This document shows, piece by piece, positions 27,364 to 36,873 of a DNA stretch of 64,000 bases (its first letter is position 1; each line of letters opens with the position of its first letter). The position numbers and the translations under genes are program-made. The DNA comes from Mycoplana dimorpha (GTDB lineage Bacteria; Pseudomonadota; Alphaproteobacteria; Rhizobiales; Rhizobiaceae). The DNA lies in the NCBI RefSeq assembly GCF_003046475.1, contig NZ_PZZZ01000004.1, positions 519,306 to 583,305 of the forward strand. The letters are read 5' to 3'. The notes below the pieces were generated by a model, which had not been told where the DNA came from, searched no databases, and was given only the letters and a program-made list of their open reading frames with translations.

Positions 27364-28341
27364 CTATGGACGCGCGAGCCAGACAGTCATTCCGGGTTCC
27401 AGATTGTTTACGGCTTCGTCAGCGTCGAAGCGCACTCGGAAGCTGTTGACATCGTGATCGCCAACGGCTCGGGCGGCGCGCCAGGTGGCGAACTCGCCGA
27501 GCGGACGCAGTTCCGTGACGCGGGCGGCGATGCGTCGTCCATCCTGAGCGACCAGCGTCACCGCAGCGCCAAGGGCGATATTTTGCAGTTGGTCCTCGCG
27601 CAATGTGAAGGCAAACCACTGGCGTTCGTCGGTCTCCAACGTCATAACCGGCTTTCCGGGCCCCATGATCTCCCCCGGTTCGGCCACCCGTATGCGGACC
27701 GTTCCGTCGCACGGCGCGATCAGCTTCGTCTTGTCAAGGCGCGCTCCGAGCTGCGCGACCGTCGCATCGGCAAGTGCGACCCTGGCCTCGGCCAGTGCCC
27801 GTTCTTCCACCGTGGGGCCGGCGCGCGCCGCCGCCGCCCGAGCCCGCTTCAGGTCGAGGTCGGCCTCGGCCTTTGCCAGCGAAGCGGCCGCTTCATCCGC
27901 GGCTTGGCGGCTGGCGACGTTTCTGGTCAGGAGGGCGCTGGTCCGCGTGTATTGCTGTTGGGCGAGAACGAGGTTCGCCTCGGCCGTGTGCACACTTTCG
28001 TCGGCGATTGCCACTTCTTCGCTTCTGACGCCCGAAAGGACCCTGTCGCGGTCGGCCCGTGCGCTCGCCGCCGCAGCCTTGGCTTCGCCCACGAGGGCGA
28101 CGAGATCGGGATTGTCGATGACGGCAAGCAGGTCGCCCTTCCGGACCTTTTCGCCGGGTGAAACCGCAATCGAACCCAGCCGACCCGATATCTCCGGCGC
28201 GATCCTTATCTCCGTCCGGCGGACCATACCGGGAAACGACCGCTCCGCGTCTTGCGCGGGTGCGCCCCTCGTCGCCAAAAGACCTGTTACGGCCGCGACG
28301 GCCAGGGCGATCAGGAGACGGCGTCGAGATCCAGCATCCAT
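27364..28341 (-). CDS. HlyD-family periplasmic adaptor
   Basis: A 325-aa membrane fusion protein with an N-terminal anchor (RRLLIALAVAAVTGLLA), a biotinyl-lipoyl half (APEISGRLGSIAVSPGEKVRKGDLLAVID), a long coiled coil rich in Ala, Arg and Glu (about residues 75-190) and the second lipoyl half with a beta-barrel (LIAPCDGTVRIRVAEPGEIM). GGAGG precedes the ATG. Its start lies 1 nt past the stop codon of the ABC-2 permease gene, so it is the third gene of an operon with a second HlyD protein at the head. Confidence 0.9.
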   Translation of the reverse strand: MDAGSRRRLLIALAVAAVTGLLATRGAPAQDAERSFPGMVRRTEIRIAPEISGRLGSIAVSPGEKVRKGDLLAVIDNPDLVALVGEAKAAAASARADRDRVLSGVRSEEVAIADESVHTAEANLVLAQQQYTRTSALLTRNVASRQAADEAAASLAKAEADLDLKRARAAAARAGPTVEERALAEARVALADATVAQLGARLDKTKLIAPCDGTVRIRVAEPGEIMGPGKPVMTLETDERQWFAFTLREDQLQNIALGAAVTLVAQDGRRIAARVTELRPLGEFATWRAARAVGDHDVNSFRVRFDADEAVNNLEPGMTVWLARP

Positions 28342-28342
28342 T

Positions 28343-30670
28343 CTAGCCTCCCCGGGCAGATGCAATCCGGGTACCGGCCACCGCCAGCAGCGCATATGCG
28401 CCCGCCAGCACCCAGAGCCTCACCCAGTCACCAAAGACATCAACCAGCGAAGCACCCATCTGGTTGACGCGCACCAGCGCGTCAATTCCCGACGTGCTTG
28501 GCAGGATCATGCTGGTGGTGCGGAGACCCGCAGGGATTGCTTCGGGTGGCCAGGCCACGCCGACAAGGAAGAAGAGCGGCAGGCTGATCGCGATGAACAG
28601 CAGCACCGCGGTCTCACGGCGCTTGAACCAGCTTCCAACAAACTGGCCGAGGAAACTGACGGACAGAATGAAGGGAATGGCAAGCGCCAGGATTTCGAAG
28701 ACGTGTTCGTTCGCGGAAAAGCCGTAGACTCGCGGAAGGACGACCAGGAAGAGCGTGTAACCCGGCAGCGACAGCAACAGGTGAGCAAGGCTCTGGCCGA
28801 TCACCGCCATCAAAGCGTTGCGGTTGCGGCGCGCGGCGTGGCCACCGCCTTCGAACGTCGCGCCGCCAACCGTTGCCACCCCCATCAAGAGCGTTTGTTG
28901 CAGGATCAGGACGAAGGCGGCTGGCACAATGTAGCTGCCGTAACCACCGGTGGGGTTGAAAAGAGGCTGGTTCAGGATCTCCACGGGGGCGCTGCCAGCC
29001 AACGCGGCCCGGTAGAGGCTGCTATCCGGCCGCGCGCTTCGCGCTGCAAGATCGGCGCGGACTGCCCCCACCGATTCCTGAATGCCCTGAAGGGTGCGAT
29101 TATAGAGCAGGAAATAGGCGGAGTCGACGAAAGCAGGTAACCTTGCGCCACCGCCCTTCAGAACGTCGCGCTCCGTGCCAGCCGGAATACTCAAGATTCC
29201 AAAAACCTCGCGACGCGCCCACGCCCTCTGCGCTTCCGCCAGAGTGGTTGGCCGAAGCGCGACCTTGAGATTTTCGTGGGCATCGAGGGCCTGGATGATG
29301 GTCAGGCTGACGTTCGACCTATCGTCGTCGACGACGGCCACCGGAACATCCTTGATGAGCTGACCAAGGTAGGGTTGGGGATAGAACAGCCCATAGATGA
29401 GCGGCGCGAGCACGATCAGGCTGAAGGCGCCGCGGTCCCGAAGGACGCGGCCGTATTCGTCAGTGAACGCGCGCACGACACTGATCCGGCCCCGGCCGGG
29501 TGGGACCGGCCTGTCCACCGGAATGCGCACCGGGCGACGCGAAACGGAGCGCAGCCTGATCCAGGCCAGGCCGAAATAGGCGATGGCCAAGCCGCCGAGC
29601 ATCATGAAAGGCGTGACCGAATCCTGTGCGGGTACACCGCGTGCCGCCTGGTCAAACAGAATCTGGATGTACCAGCGTAGCGGCAGAAGCGCGCCCCAGC
29701 CACGCGCAAATGCGCCCATTGCAAGGACCGGAAACCCCACACCGGCGTATCCGAAGGCCGGGGAGCAGACGATGCCCGTCAAGCTCAGTCCGAAGGCAAG
29801 ATTTCGGACCAGCAGTTGCAGCAGCGCCCCTATGGATAGATAGGCGATGATCAGCAGGGAGGCCGAAACGCCCACAAGCGCCGCGTTGCCCCGAAACGGT
29901 ATCTCAAACAGGCCGTGAATGATGCCAAGCCCTATGACCATCATGAGCTGGAAAATGATGAAGTAGGGCAACAGCTTGCCGACGAGCGCGGTCAGGCTGC
30001 TGCCTCCAGCAGTCTCCAGCCAATCGCCGATGTCGCGTGTCCCGAACTCCGAGCCGACGGCATATCCTGCAGCGATAGCGATCACGACGTGGAGGACCGT
30101 CGGCAAGATCGCACGCAGCAGAAACTGCGCATAATTGAACGCAGGATTGGTCAGCACATATTGTTCGACGATCAGCGGGCCGAGCTGAAAGGATGTCGGG
30201 CGTCGACCGGGTGGCAGGTCGGCCACGGCGGCTGCGACGGCCCCCTGCAGCGCACCGGATGCAACATTGCCGGGCGTGAAGAACTGCTTGTTGAAGAAGA
30301 TCACGATCTGCGGCCGCCGCCCGCTCTGAATGTCCCGCTCGAGATCCGTGGGGATATAGACCGCCGCAATGGCCTTGCCTGATCGGACCGCATGCATTGC
30401 ATCATTGAGATCGTCCGACCGCCGGTCGACATCCACGCCGGGTGCGGCGCTGATCGCGTGAACGAACGTTAGCGAAGTCTTCGAGCGGTCCTGATCGACG
30501 ACATCCACATGGAGGTTGCGTATGACGGCATTGCTGAAGGTCGCAGCGAGTAGTGCGAAGGCGAGCAATGGAATGCCGACCACGAGCAGGAGCGCCACCT
30601 TGTCCCGCCAGATCCAGGTTACCTCGCGAACTGCCACACTGACAATTCCGGGGCGATGGCCGGCTGGCAT
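28343..30670 (-). CDS. Double ABC-2 type transporter permease (fused tandem)
   Basis: A 775-aa protein made of two consecutive ABC-2 membrane modules. Each has one N-terminal helix (WRDKVALLLVVGIPLLAFALL; RDRGAFSLIVLAPLIYGLFY), a large periplasmic domain beginning with a VAVVDDDRSNVS-type strand, and five to six C-terminal helices (TPFMMLGGLAIAYFGLAWIR; DWVRLWVLAGAYALLAVAG). Normally such permeases are separate (YhhJ type) and work with an ATPase. No ATP-binding gene is present in this operon. The start codon overlaps the upstream stop (TAATG). Probable role is export of a drug or lipid-like compound with HlyD adaptors. Confidence 0.88.
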   Translation of the reverse strand: MPAGHRPGIVSVAVREVTWIWRDKVALLLVVGIPLLAFALLAATFSNAVIRNLHVDVVDQDRSKTSLTFVHAISAAPGVDVDRRSDDLNDAMHAVRSGKAIAAVYIPTDLERDIQSGRRPQIVIFFNKQFFTPGNVASGALQGAVAAAVADLPPGRRPTSFQLGPLIVEQYVLTNPAFNYAQFLLRAILPTVLHVVIAIAAGYAVGSEFGTRDIGDWLETAGGSSLTALVGKLLPYFIIFQLMMVIGLGIIHGLFEIPFRGNAALVGVSASLLIIAYLSIGALLQLLVRNLAFGLSLTGIVCSPAFGYAGVGFPVLAMGAFARGWGALLPLRWYIQILFDQAARGVPAQDSVTPFMMLGGLAIAYFGLAWIRLRSVSRRPVRIPVDRPVPPGRGRISVVRAFTDEYGRVLRDRGAFSLIVLAPLIYGLFYPQPYLGQLIKDVPVAVVDDDRSNVSLTIIQALDAHENLKVALRPTTLAEAQRAWARREVFGILSIPAGTERDVLKGGGARLPAFVDSAYFLLYNRTLQGIQESVGAVRADLAARSARPDSSLYRAALAGSAPVEILNQPLFNPTGGYGSYIVPAAFVLILQQTLLMGVATVGGATFEGGGHAARRNRNALMAVIGQSLAHLLLSLPGYTLFLVVLPRVYGFSANEHVFEILALAIPFILSVSFLGQFVGSWFKRRETAVLLFIAISLPLFFLVGVAWPPEAIPAGLRTTSMILPSTSGIDALVRVNQMGASLVDVFGDWVRLWVLAGAYALLAVAGTRIASARGG

Positions 30671-31863
30671 TATCGTGGCCGCCAGTCAACGTAGGCGCTC
30701 ATTCCCGGCCTCAGGGCGTCGACCTTCTTGACCGGATAGGCCCTCACCTCGAAGGTACGCAGGTCGAAGTCACCGGTTGCCCGCGTCGCCCGCCACCCGG
30801 CATATTCGCCACGCGTTGCAATCGTCCGCACCTCGACCTCTATCGGCATGTCGCCAAGCGCGGGAATCCTTGCCGAGAAGCGATCGCCGACCTTCAGTCC
30901 CTTGAGCAGGTCCTCGCGAAGGTCGAACCGCAGCCAGACGTCGCCGAGATCGACAAGCGAAAGCAGGGGAATGCCGGGCGAGACATATTCCCCCGGTTCG
31001 GCTGCAACCTGATAGACCTGCGCCGCAACGGGGGCGCTGACCGTCAGTTCCGCAACCTGTGCCTTGAGGGTGACGATCGCCGCTTCTGCCTTGCCGACGG
31101 CAGCTTTTGCGACGCCGCGCTCCTCGGCCGTATATCCGGCGACTGCCTCGTCGGAGGCAAGCCTGGCCTGCTCCAAAGATCGTTTGGCGACGTCGAGCGA
31201 TGCCGTCGCTTCGTCCAGCCGCTGCAGCGACGCGGTTTCGCTCTTCGTCAATTGCACGGTGCGGTCATAGGTCTCCTGCGCAAGCGTCAGGCTCGCCTCA
31301 CCGGCAGCGACGGCCGCCTTGCGCTCGGCGATGACCTCGGCGCGGGTACCGACCTCGATGCGCGTGAGATCGGCAATCGCGACCAACCGCGCCGCTTCGG
31401 CCTCATTCAACTTCATCCGCAGCTCCGGATTGTCGATCGAGACGAGCAATTGGCCGGCCGTCACATTGTCACCACGAGACACCGGCCGCTGACCGATGCG
31501 GCCCTCGACGCGCGCCGCAATGTCTATGCGCGTCGCGTCTGCCTCGCCCTGCACCAGCAGAGGCTGCGGCTGCACCAGATACCACAGCGACAACCCCACG
31601 ATCGCGGCAGTGCTGATGGCAACGATGGTTGCTGCGGCGAACGGGGTCTTGGCCTGATCCGCTGGCGGCGGAGGTGTCGGTGACGGCGCAGTGTTGTCAT
31701 CGATTGGCCTAATCGTTTCCGTTTCGTTCGACGGGTTTGATTTATCCATTTTTGCGTGGGAAGCGACGCCCGAGGCTTCGGTTAGCCCGGCGCTGTCCGG
31801 CGCACTCTTCAAATCGGTTGGGTTCGGCGTAGCGCTCGGCGAGCTGCGTGATGGTTCTTTCAC
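30670..31863 (-). CDS. HlyD-family periplasmic adaptor with long N-terminal tail
   Basis: A 397-aa membrane fusion protein. About 70 residues of Ser/Pro/Thr-rich cytoplasmic tail (including PSPTPPPPADQ) precede one membrane helix (AATIVAISTAAIVGLSLWYLV), then lipoyl halves (DIAARVEGRIGQRPVSRGDNV; VSAPVAAQVYQVAAEPGEYV) around a coiled coil. A GTG at 31863 is used because GGAGG lies 7 nt upstream; a later ATG at 31749 has no site. First gene of the HlyD / ABC-2 / HlyD operon. The disordered tail is unusual for the family. Confidence 0.88.
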   Translation of the reverse strand: MKEPSRSSPSATPNPTDLKSAPDSAGLTEASGVASHAKMDKSNPSNETETIRPIDDNTAPSPTPPPPADQAKTPFAAATIVAISTAAIVGLSLWYLVQPQPLLVQGEADATRIDIAARVEGRIGQRPVSRGDNVTAGQLLVSIDNPELRMKLNEAEAARLVAIADLTRIEVGTRAEVIAERKAAVAAGEASLTLAQETYDRTVQLTKSETASLQRLDEATASLDVAKRSLEQARLASDEAVAGYTAEERGVAKAAVGKAEAAIVTLKAQVAELTVSAPVAAQVYQVAAEPGEYVSPGIPLLSLVDLGDVWLRFDLREDLLKGLKVGDRFSARIPALGDMPIEVEVRTIATRGEYAGWRATRATGDFDLRTFEVRAYPVKKVDALRPGMSAYVDWRPR

Positions 31864-32137
31864 TCTACCGCCTCCGCGTTCGAGCTCACATCACAAAATC
31901 TACTGCAGTCGCGCTTCCGTCTTGACGCTTCGGGCCGCGCGACCACCAGGACCTGGCCTCACATCGAACGCGGCCATGGCCGCACCGTCGAGGCACCGAT
32001 GGGCTACAAGCGTCGCCCTGGCAGGCCCCGTTGTCGTTTCGGCGTCTAGGCGCCTCGTAATGGCGGCGGTGGCGCCATTCTGGCAGTAGCTTACACGAAC
32101 AATGATTGGAAATATCGCCCGATTTGGCCGGTTCGCC

Positions 32138-33082
32138 TCACTTCATTTCCAGAAAATCAGCGATGGTTTTCACTGTGGCCGCCGGCTGTTCCTCCATCAG
32201 CCAATGGCCGGAGTTGGGGATCACCACGCCGGTCACGTTTGTAGCAACGAAACGCATGTCGTCGGCCATCGCGGTGTTGAAGGACTCTTCGGCGCCGACC
32301 GCGAGGATCGGCATGGCCAGTTTCCCGCTTTTGGCAAGCAGCGCCTTGTTGTCCGCAGCATCCTGGGCAAAGGCGCCGAACTGCTCGAACGCATCATGCA
32401 TCGCCAGAGGCCGCGCATAGAGTTCGGCGTAGTGGTTGCGTGTCGCCTCGTCGATCGCGGCAGGATTGGCGGAAAGTTCGTTGTAGAAACGGTCCAGATA
32501 GATGCGCTCACGCCCCGCGACCAGCCGTTCGACGTCCGGGCCGCGGAAGTTGAAATGCCACAGGCGCGGATCGCGTATGATATTGTCCCAGTCGCCGACG
32601 CCAGGCAGCGGTGCGTCCATGACGACCCAGCGCGTCACGCGGTCCGGGAACTGTGCGGCGAAGGCGTAGCCGACCATGTTCCCGATATCATGGGTCACGA
32701 GATCGGCCTTTTCGATCTTCAGGTGATCGAGCACGCCGGCAATGTCCACACCCTGGTTCTTCTTGGTGTAACCAGAGTCCGGATGCGCCGACAGGCCCAT
32801 GCCGCGCAGGTCGGGAACGATGATGGTGTGGTCCTTTGCCAGCACGGCCGCTAGCGGTGCCCACATGTCACCGGTATCGCCAAAGCCATGCAGCATGACG
32901 ACCGCCGGCCCCTGGCCGCCGATGCGGACATGCAGGCTCGTGCCATTGGTCGCGATCTGATCGGAGTGAAATTCGGCCGGGAAAGGCTCGACACCACCAG
33001 CCGATGCCGAAGCTGCCAGGCTGACAGCCAGAGCGAGACAGAGGACATATTTGTAAGCGGAATGAGCCAGCAAATCGTTCAA
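32138..33082 (-). CDS. Exported alpha/beta-hydrolase, epoxide hydrolase/dehalogenase-like
   Basis: A 314-aa secreted hydrolase. Signal peptide (YVLCLALAVSLAASASA), oxyanion motif HGFGDTGDMW, DLRGMGLS, nucleophile elbow THDIGNMVG with aspartate as nucleophile, and terminal NSGHW histidine. Aspartate nucleophiles mark epoxide hydrolases, haloalkane or fluoroacetate dehalogenases, not esterases. A TTG start with AAAGGA upstream fits best. It lies 26 nt after the molybdenum dehydrogenase gene and probably belongs to that operon. Confidence 0.87.
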   Translation of the reverse strand: MNDLLAHSAYKYVLCLALAVSLAASASAGGVEPFPAEFHSDQIATNGTSLHVRIGGQGPAVVMLHGFGDTGDMWAPLAAVLAKDHTIIVPDLRGMGLSAHPDSGYTKKNQGVDIAGVLDHLKIEKADLVTHDIGNMVGYAFAAQFPDRVTRWVVMDAPLPGVGDWDNIIRDPRLWHFNFRGPDVERLVAGRERIYLDRFYNELSANPAAIDEATRNHYAELYARPLAMHDAFEQFGAFAQDAADNKALLAKSGKLAMPILAVGAEESFNTAMADDMRFVATNVTGVVIPNSGHWLMEEQPAATVKTIADFLEMK

Positions 33083-33108
33083 CCCAGTTCCTTTCGTGTC
33101 ACGCCCGG

Positions 33109-35280
33109 TCAGTTGCCCTGCTTCGCCAAAGCGGTTCCGATCGGCATCTTGCGCAGCCGCCTGCCGGTCGCGGCGAAGACCGCATTGGCGATCGCGGGGA
33201 CGATCAATGAGGTCCCGGCCTCGCCCAATCCTCCGGGTGGCTCCTCGCTTTTGACGACGTGCACTTCGATCGTCGGGGCCTCGTTCATTCGGATCATCTG
33301 GTAGGAGTCGAAATTGGCCTGCTCGACACGCCCGTTCTTCAACGTGATTTCGCCGTAGAGCGCCGCTGTCGTTCCGAATATGACGCCGCCTTGCACCTGC
33401 GCCTCAACGGTGTCGGGATTGACGGCGGTGCCGACATCAACGGCGCAGACCGCCCGATGCACACGAACCGCGCCGTCCTCCGACACCTCGACGTCGGCGA
33501 CCATGGCAAGGTAGCTGCCGAACACAAATTGCAGCGCAACCCCTCGCCCTCTTCCCTTCGGCACTGCTTCGCCCCATCCAGCCTTTTCCGCTGCGAGGTC
33601 GAGCACCGCCTTCGCTCGCGGCGACTTGGAGAGAAGCGACCTGCGAAAGGCGACCGGGTCCTGCCTCGCTGCCGCCGCCATTTCATCGATGAAGCTCTCG
33701 GTGACGAAGACATTGTGCGAGGGCCCGACACTGCGCCAGAAGGCGGTTGGTATGCCCGGCGGTTCCACGCGCACATATTCGACATGGAAGTTCGGCAGGT
33801 CATAGGGGAGGTTTATAGCACCCTCCGTCGAGTCGAGATCGAGGCCGTCATGGAACCCGGGGGGCAGCCAACGCGCGATGACCGAGGAACCGGCAAAGCG
33901 GTTGGACCAGGCAACTGGCCTGCCCTCCCCGTCCAATCCTGCGGAAAGTCGATCGAACCAGTAAGGCCGGTACATGTCATGCTGGATATCTTCCTCGCGA
34001 GTCCACACCACCTTCACGGGGCCGTCGACATGCTTGGCGATCTCGACGGCGCGGAGAGCGCCATCAGCCTCCAGCCGACGGCCGAAGCCGCCGCCGATCA
34101 GATGGTTGTGTACGATGACCTTGTCCTGCGGCAAGCCCAAGGCCTGGGCGGCCATCGCCTGGACACGAGCCACGGCCTGGCTGCCGATCCAGATCTCGCA
34201 CTCCTCCTTGCGAAAATGCACCGTGCAGTTCATCGGTTCGAGCGCGGCGTGGGCCAGAAAGGGCACCTCGTAACGGGCTTTGAGCCTGGTCGCGGCGTTC
34301 GCCATCGCCATTTCGACATCACCGACGTTCTGCGCCACCGCGCCGGTTTTGAGCGTCGCCTCTTCGAGCTGGCGGGCGACTTGCTCGGTACCGAGCGCGG
34401 CGTTGGGGCCGTCGTCCCACTCGATCCTGAGCGCCTCCAGGCCCTTCTTCGCAGCGCCCATGTGATCGGCGACGATAGCAACGGCATCATCGAGCCGGAC
34501 GATCTGCTGCACGCCTTTGACTGCCGTGGATGCGGTATCGTCGACGCTCTTCACCCGGCCGCCGAAAACCGGTGACTGCGCGAGGGTCGCAATCTTCACG
34601 CCCGCCGGGCGGGCGTCGATGCCATAGACTGCCGTCCCGTTGACCTTGGCAGTCGCATCCAGCCGTTTGGCCGGGGTGCCGATAAGCGTGAAATCCTGGG
34701 GTGACTTGAGCGACACGCTTTCCGGAACCGGCATCTTCGATGCCTCGGCGGCCAGGTCACCGTAACTGGCACGCCGGCCAGTCGGCTCATGGATCACCTC
34801 CCCGTTTTGCGCGCGGCAAGCCGCTTGATCAACGCCCCAGCGCTGCGCCGCGGCCGCGACCAGCATCGTCCTCGCAGTCGCCCCGGCCTCCCGCAGGGGT
34901 TTCCAGGCCCCTCGAATCGCATTCGAGTTGCCGGTCGCCTGCACCCCCAGCAATGGATTTGCGTAGAGCTTTTCGTTTGGTGGGGCATGCTCCAGACGAA
35001 CCTGCGCCAGGCTCATTTCCAGTTCTTCTGCGATCAGCATCGGGATCGCGGTGTAGGTCCCCTGCCCCATCTCGACATAGGGCATGGTCAACACGACTTC
35101 GCCATTGCTGCCGATGCGAATGAACGCGTTCGGAGTGAAGTCGGCTGAACCAGCGGCCTCGCTGCGACCGAACGGCAGAGCGAGACCAAGTATCAGCCCG
35201 CCGCCGGCAGCAGCGCTGGCCACCAGGAAGTTGCGACGGGAAAGATTGGAGCCGGCGGATAGGGTTCGAGCGAGGGTCAT
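33109..35280 (-). CDS. Xanthine-dehydrogenase-family molybdopterin subunit, Tat-exported
   Basis: A 723-aa large subunit of a molybdenum hydroxylase/aldehyde dehydrogenase of the isoquinoline-oxidoreductase (IorB) type. The N-terminus has a twin-arginine signal (LSRRNFLVASAAAGGG). Mo-cofactor motifs include YVEMGQGTYTAIPM, HNHLIGGGFGRRLEADG and a C-terminal GLGEAGT with the catalytic glutamate. GGAGG precedes ATG 35280, 1 nt past the stop of the iron-sulfur subunit gene. No FAD subunit or cytochrome gene is adjacent. Oxidises a carbonyl or N-heterocycle in the periplasm; substrate unknown. Confidence 0.92.
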   Translation of the reverse strand: MTLARTLSAGSNLSRRNFLVASAAAGGGLILGLALPFGRSEAAGSADFTPNAFIRIGSNGEVVLTMPYVEMGQGTYTAIPMLIAEELEMSLAQVRLEHAPPNEKLYANPLLGVQATGNSNAIRGAWKPLREAGATARTMLVAAAAQRWGVDQAACRAQNGEVIHEPTGRRASYGDLAAEASKMPVPESVSLKSPQDFTLIGTPAKRLDATAKVNGTAVYGIDARPAGVKIATLAQSPVFGGRVKSVDDTASTAVKGVQQIVRLDDAVAIVADHMGAAKKGLEALRIEWDDGPNAALGTEQVARQLEEATLKTGAVAQNVGDVEMAMANAATRLKARYEVPFLAHAALEPMNCTVHFRKEECEIWIGSQAVARVQAMAAQALGLPQDKVIVHNHLIGGGFGRRLEADGALRAVEIAKHVDGPVKVVWTREEDIQHDMYRPYWFDRLSAGLDGEGRPVAWSNRFAGSSVIARWLPPGFHDGLDLDSTEGAINLPYDLPNFHVEYVRVEPPGIPTAFWRSVGPSHNVFVTESFIDEMAAAARQDPVAFRRSLLSKSPRAKAVLDLAAEKAGWGEAVPKGRGRGVALQFVFGSYLAMVADVEVSEDGAVRVHRAVCAVDVGTAVNPDTVEAQVQGGVIFGTTAALYGEITLKNGRVEQANFDSYQMIRMNEAPTIEVHVVKSEEPPGGLGEAGTSLIVPAIANAVFAATGRRLRKMPIGTALAKQGN

Positions 35281-35281
35281 G

Positions 35282-35752
35282 TCAGCCTCCCTGCTTGCCA
35301 GCTTGCGCGGCGAGCTTGATCGCCTCGCGTATGCGGACATAGGTCCCGCAGCGGCAGATATTGCCGCTCATCGCGTTATCGATGTCCGCATCGGTCGGAT
35401 CAGGATTGCTCTGAAGCAGCGCCGCCGCCGACATAATCTGTCCGGACTGGCAATAGCCGCATTGCACGACCTGGTGATCGAGCCAGGCCTTCTGGATTGC
35501 CGCCCCGGCCGGGGTCGCGCCGATGGCTTCGATAGTGGTCACCTTCGACTCGCCGATGCTGTGGACCGACGTGATGCATGATCTGGTCGCCACGCCGTCG
35601 ATATGTACGGTGCACGCGCCGCATAGCGCCATTCCACATCCGAACTTGGTGCCGGTCATACCGATCACGTCGCGCAGGACCCATAGCAATGGCGTGTCGG
35701 CGTCGACATCGACCGTATGCGGCTTTCCGTTGATTTCGATGTTGAAGGCCAT
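35282..35752 (-). CDS. 2[2Fe-2S] subunit of the molybdenum dehydrogenase
   Basis: A 156-aa ferredoxin-like subunit. Ligands of the plant-type cluster are Cys39, 44, 47 and 59 (CGMALCGAC); those of the helical-domain cluster are Cys98, 101, 133 and 135 (QCGYCQSGQ and NICRCGTY). It carries no signal peptide of its own and would be exported with the Tat-bearing large subunit. ATG 35752 is chosen because the protein then begins MAFNIEINGK, the usual family start. Confidence 0.93.
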   Translation of the reverse strand: MAFNIEINGKPHTVDVDADTPLLWVLRDVIGMTGTKFGCGMALCGACTVHIDGVATRSCITSVHSIGESKVTTIEAIGATPAGAAIQKAWLDHQVVQCGYCQSGQIMSAAALLQSNPDPTDADIDNAMSGNICRCGTYVRIREAIKLAAQAGKQGG

Positions 35753-35800
35753 AAGGCGTCCCTTTCCATTCCACGGGGGCCGGTGATGCACTTCTTGGTT

Positions 35801-36853
35801 CTAGTTGTCGGTGTCGATGTCGATCACCGCCTCTGCGAAGGCCTGGGGCGCCTCCTGCGGCAGGTTGTGTCCAATGCCGCCCGTGATCACCCGGTGCTCG
35901 TACTTGCCCGTGAACATCTTGGCATAGGCGCTGGCATCGGGGTGTGGCGCACCGTTCGCGTCGCCCTCGAGCGTTATCGTCGGCACGTCGATGACCGGGG
36001 CTTTTGCAAGTTGCTGCTCAAGAGTGGCGTAGGCTTTCTCGCCTTCGACAAGTCCGAGCCGCCAACGGTAATTATGCATGACGATGTCGACATGGTCCGG
36101 GTTGTCGAAGGCTGCAGCGCTCCGCTCGAAGGTGGCGTCGTCGAAACGCCATTGCGGCGACGCGAGCTCCCAGATCAGCCTGGCGAAATCGCGCGTGTAC
36201 TTCTCGTAGCCGGCACGGCCGCGATCGGTCGCGAAGTAGAACTGGTACCACCATTGCAGCTCCGCCTTCGGCGGCAGCGGCATCTTGCCGAGCTGCTGAC
36301 TACCGATCAGATAGCCGCTGACCGAGACCATCGCCTTGCAGCGTTGCGGCCACAGCGCGGCGACGATGTTGGCCGTCCGCGCACCCCAATCGCAGCCGCC
36401 GATCGTAGCCCTCTCGATGCCCAGCGCATCCATCAGAGCGACGACGTCTACGGCGAGCGCCGACTGCTGACCGTTGCGCGCCGCATCGTGCGACAGAAAG
36501 CGCGTCGTGCCGTAACCGCGCAGATAAGGCACAATCACCCGGCGCCCCTTTGCCGCCAGCAGTGTCGCTGCATCGGCATAGGTGTGGATATCGTATGGCC
36601 AGCCATGAAGAAGCATGACTGGCGGGCCGGCCGCGGGTCCCAGCTCTGCATATCCAATGCTGAGCACCCCGGCATCGATCTGCTTGAGCGGGCCCAATGC
36701 GGACGGTACGAGGGCTGCTGACCCGCTCGCAGCGGCCGCCGCCCTTGCCGGCACGCTTAATCCCAGCTCGACGGCGGCAAACGCCACGGCCGCAGCGCCA
36801 ACGACGGAGCGGCGGCCGTAATCAACAGCTTCCAGGTGGCCGCTGCCATCCAT
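35801..36853 (-). CDS. Exported alpha/beta-hydrolase, haloalkane dehalogenase/epoxide hydrolase-like
   Basis: A 350-aa hydrolase with a twin-arginine-like signal (DYGRRSVVGAAAVAFAA). Motifs: HGWPYDIHTY, PYLRGYGTT, nucleophile elbow GGCDWGARTA (aspartate), and the histidine GGIGHNLPQEAP. GGAGG lies 7 nt upstream of ATG 36853. It starts 20 nt after the stop of the next hydrolase gene and ends 48 nt before the iron-sulfur subunit gene, so the genes share an operon. The family splits C-O or C-halogen bonds through an aspartyl ester intermediate. Confidence 0.88.
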   Translation of the reverse strand: MDGSGHLEAVDYGRRSVVGAAAVAFAAVELGLSVPARAAAAASGSAALVPSALGPLKQIDAGVLSIGYAELGPAAGPPVMLLHGWPYDIHTYADAATLLAAKGRRVIVPYLRGYGTTRFLSHDAARNGQQSALAVDVVALMDALGIERATIGGCDWGARTANIVAALWPQRCKAMVSVSGYLIGSQQLGKMPLPPKAELQWWYQFYFATDRGRAGYEKYTRDFARLIWELASPQWRFDDATFERSAAAFDNPDHVDIVMHNYRWRLGLVEGEKAYATLEQQLAKAPVIDVPTITLEGDANGAPHPDASAYAKMFTGKYEHRVITGGIGHNLPQEAPQAFAEAVIDIDTDN

Positions 36854-36873
36854 GAGCACGCCTCCTTCCGATG

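Noticed and set aside
27605..29140. 511-codon plus-strand open frame opposite HlyD and ABC-2 genes
   Set aside because: Shadow; no motif and no ribosome site.
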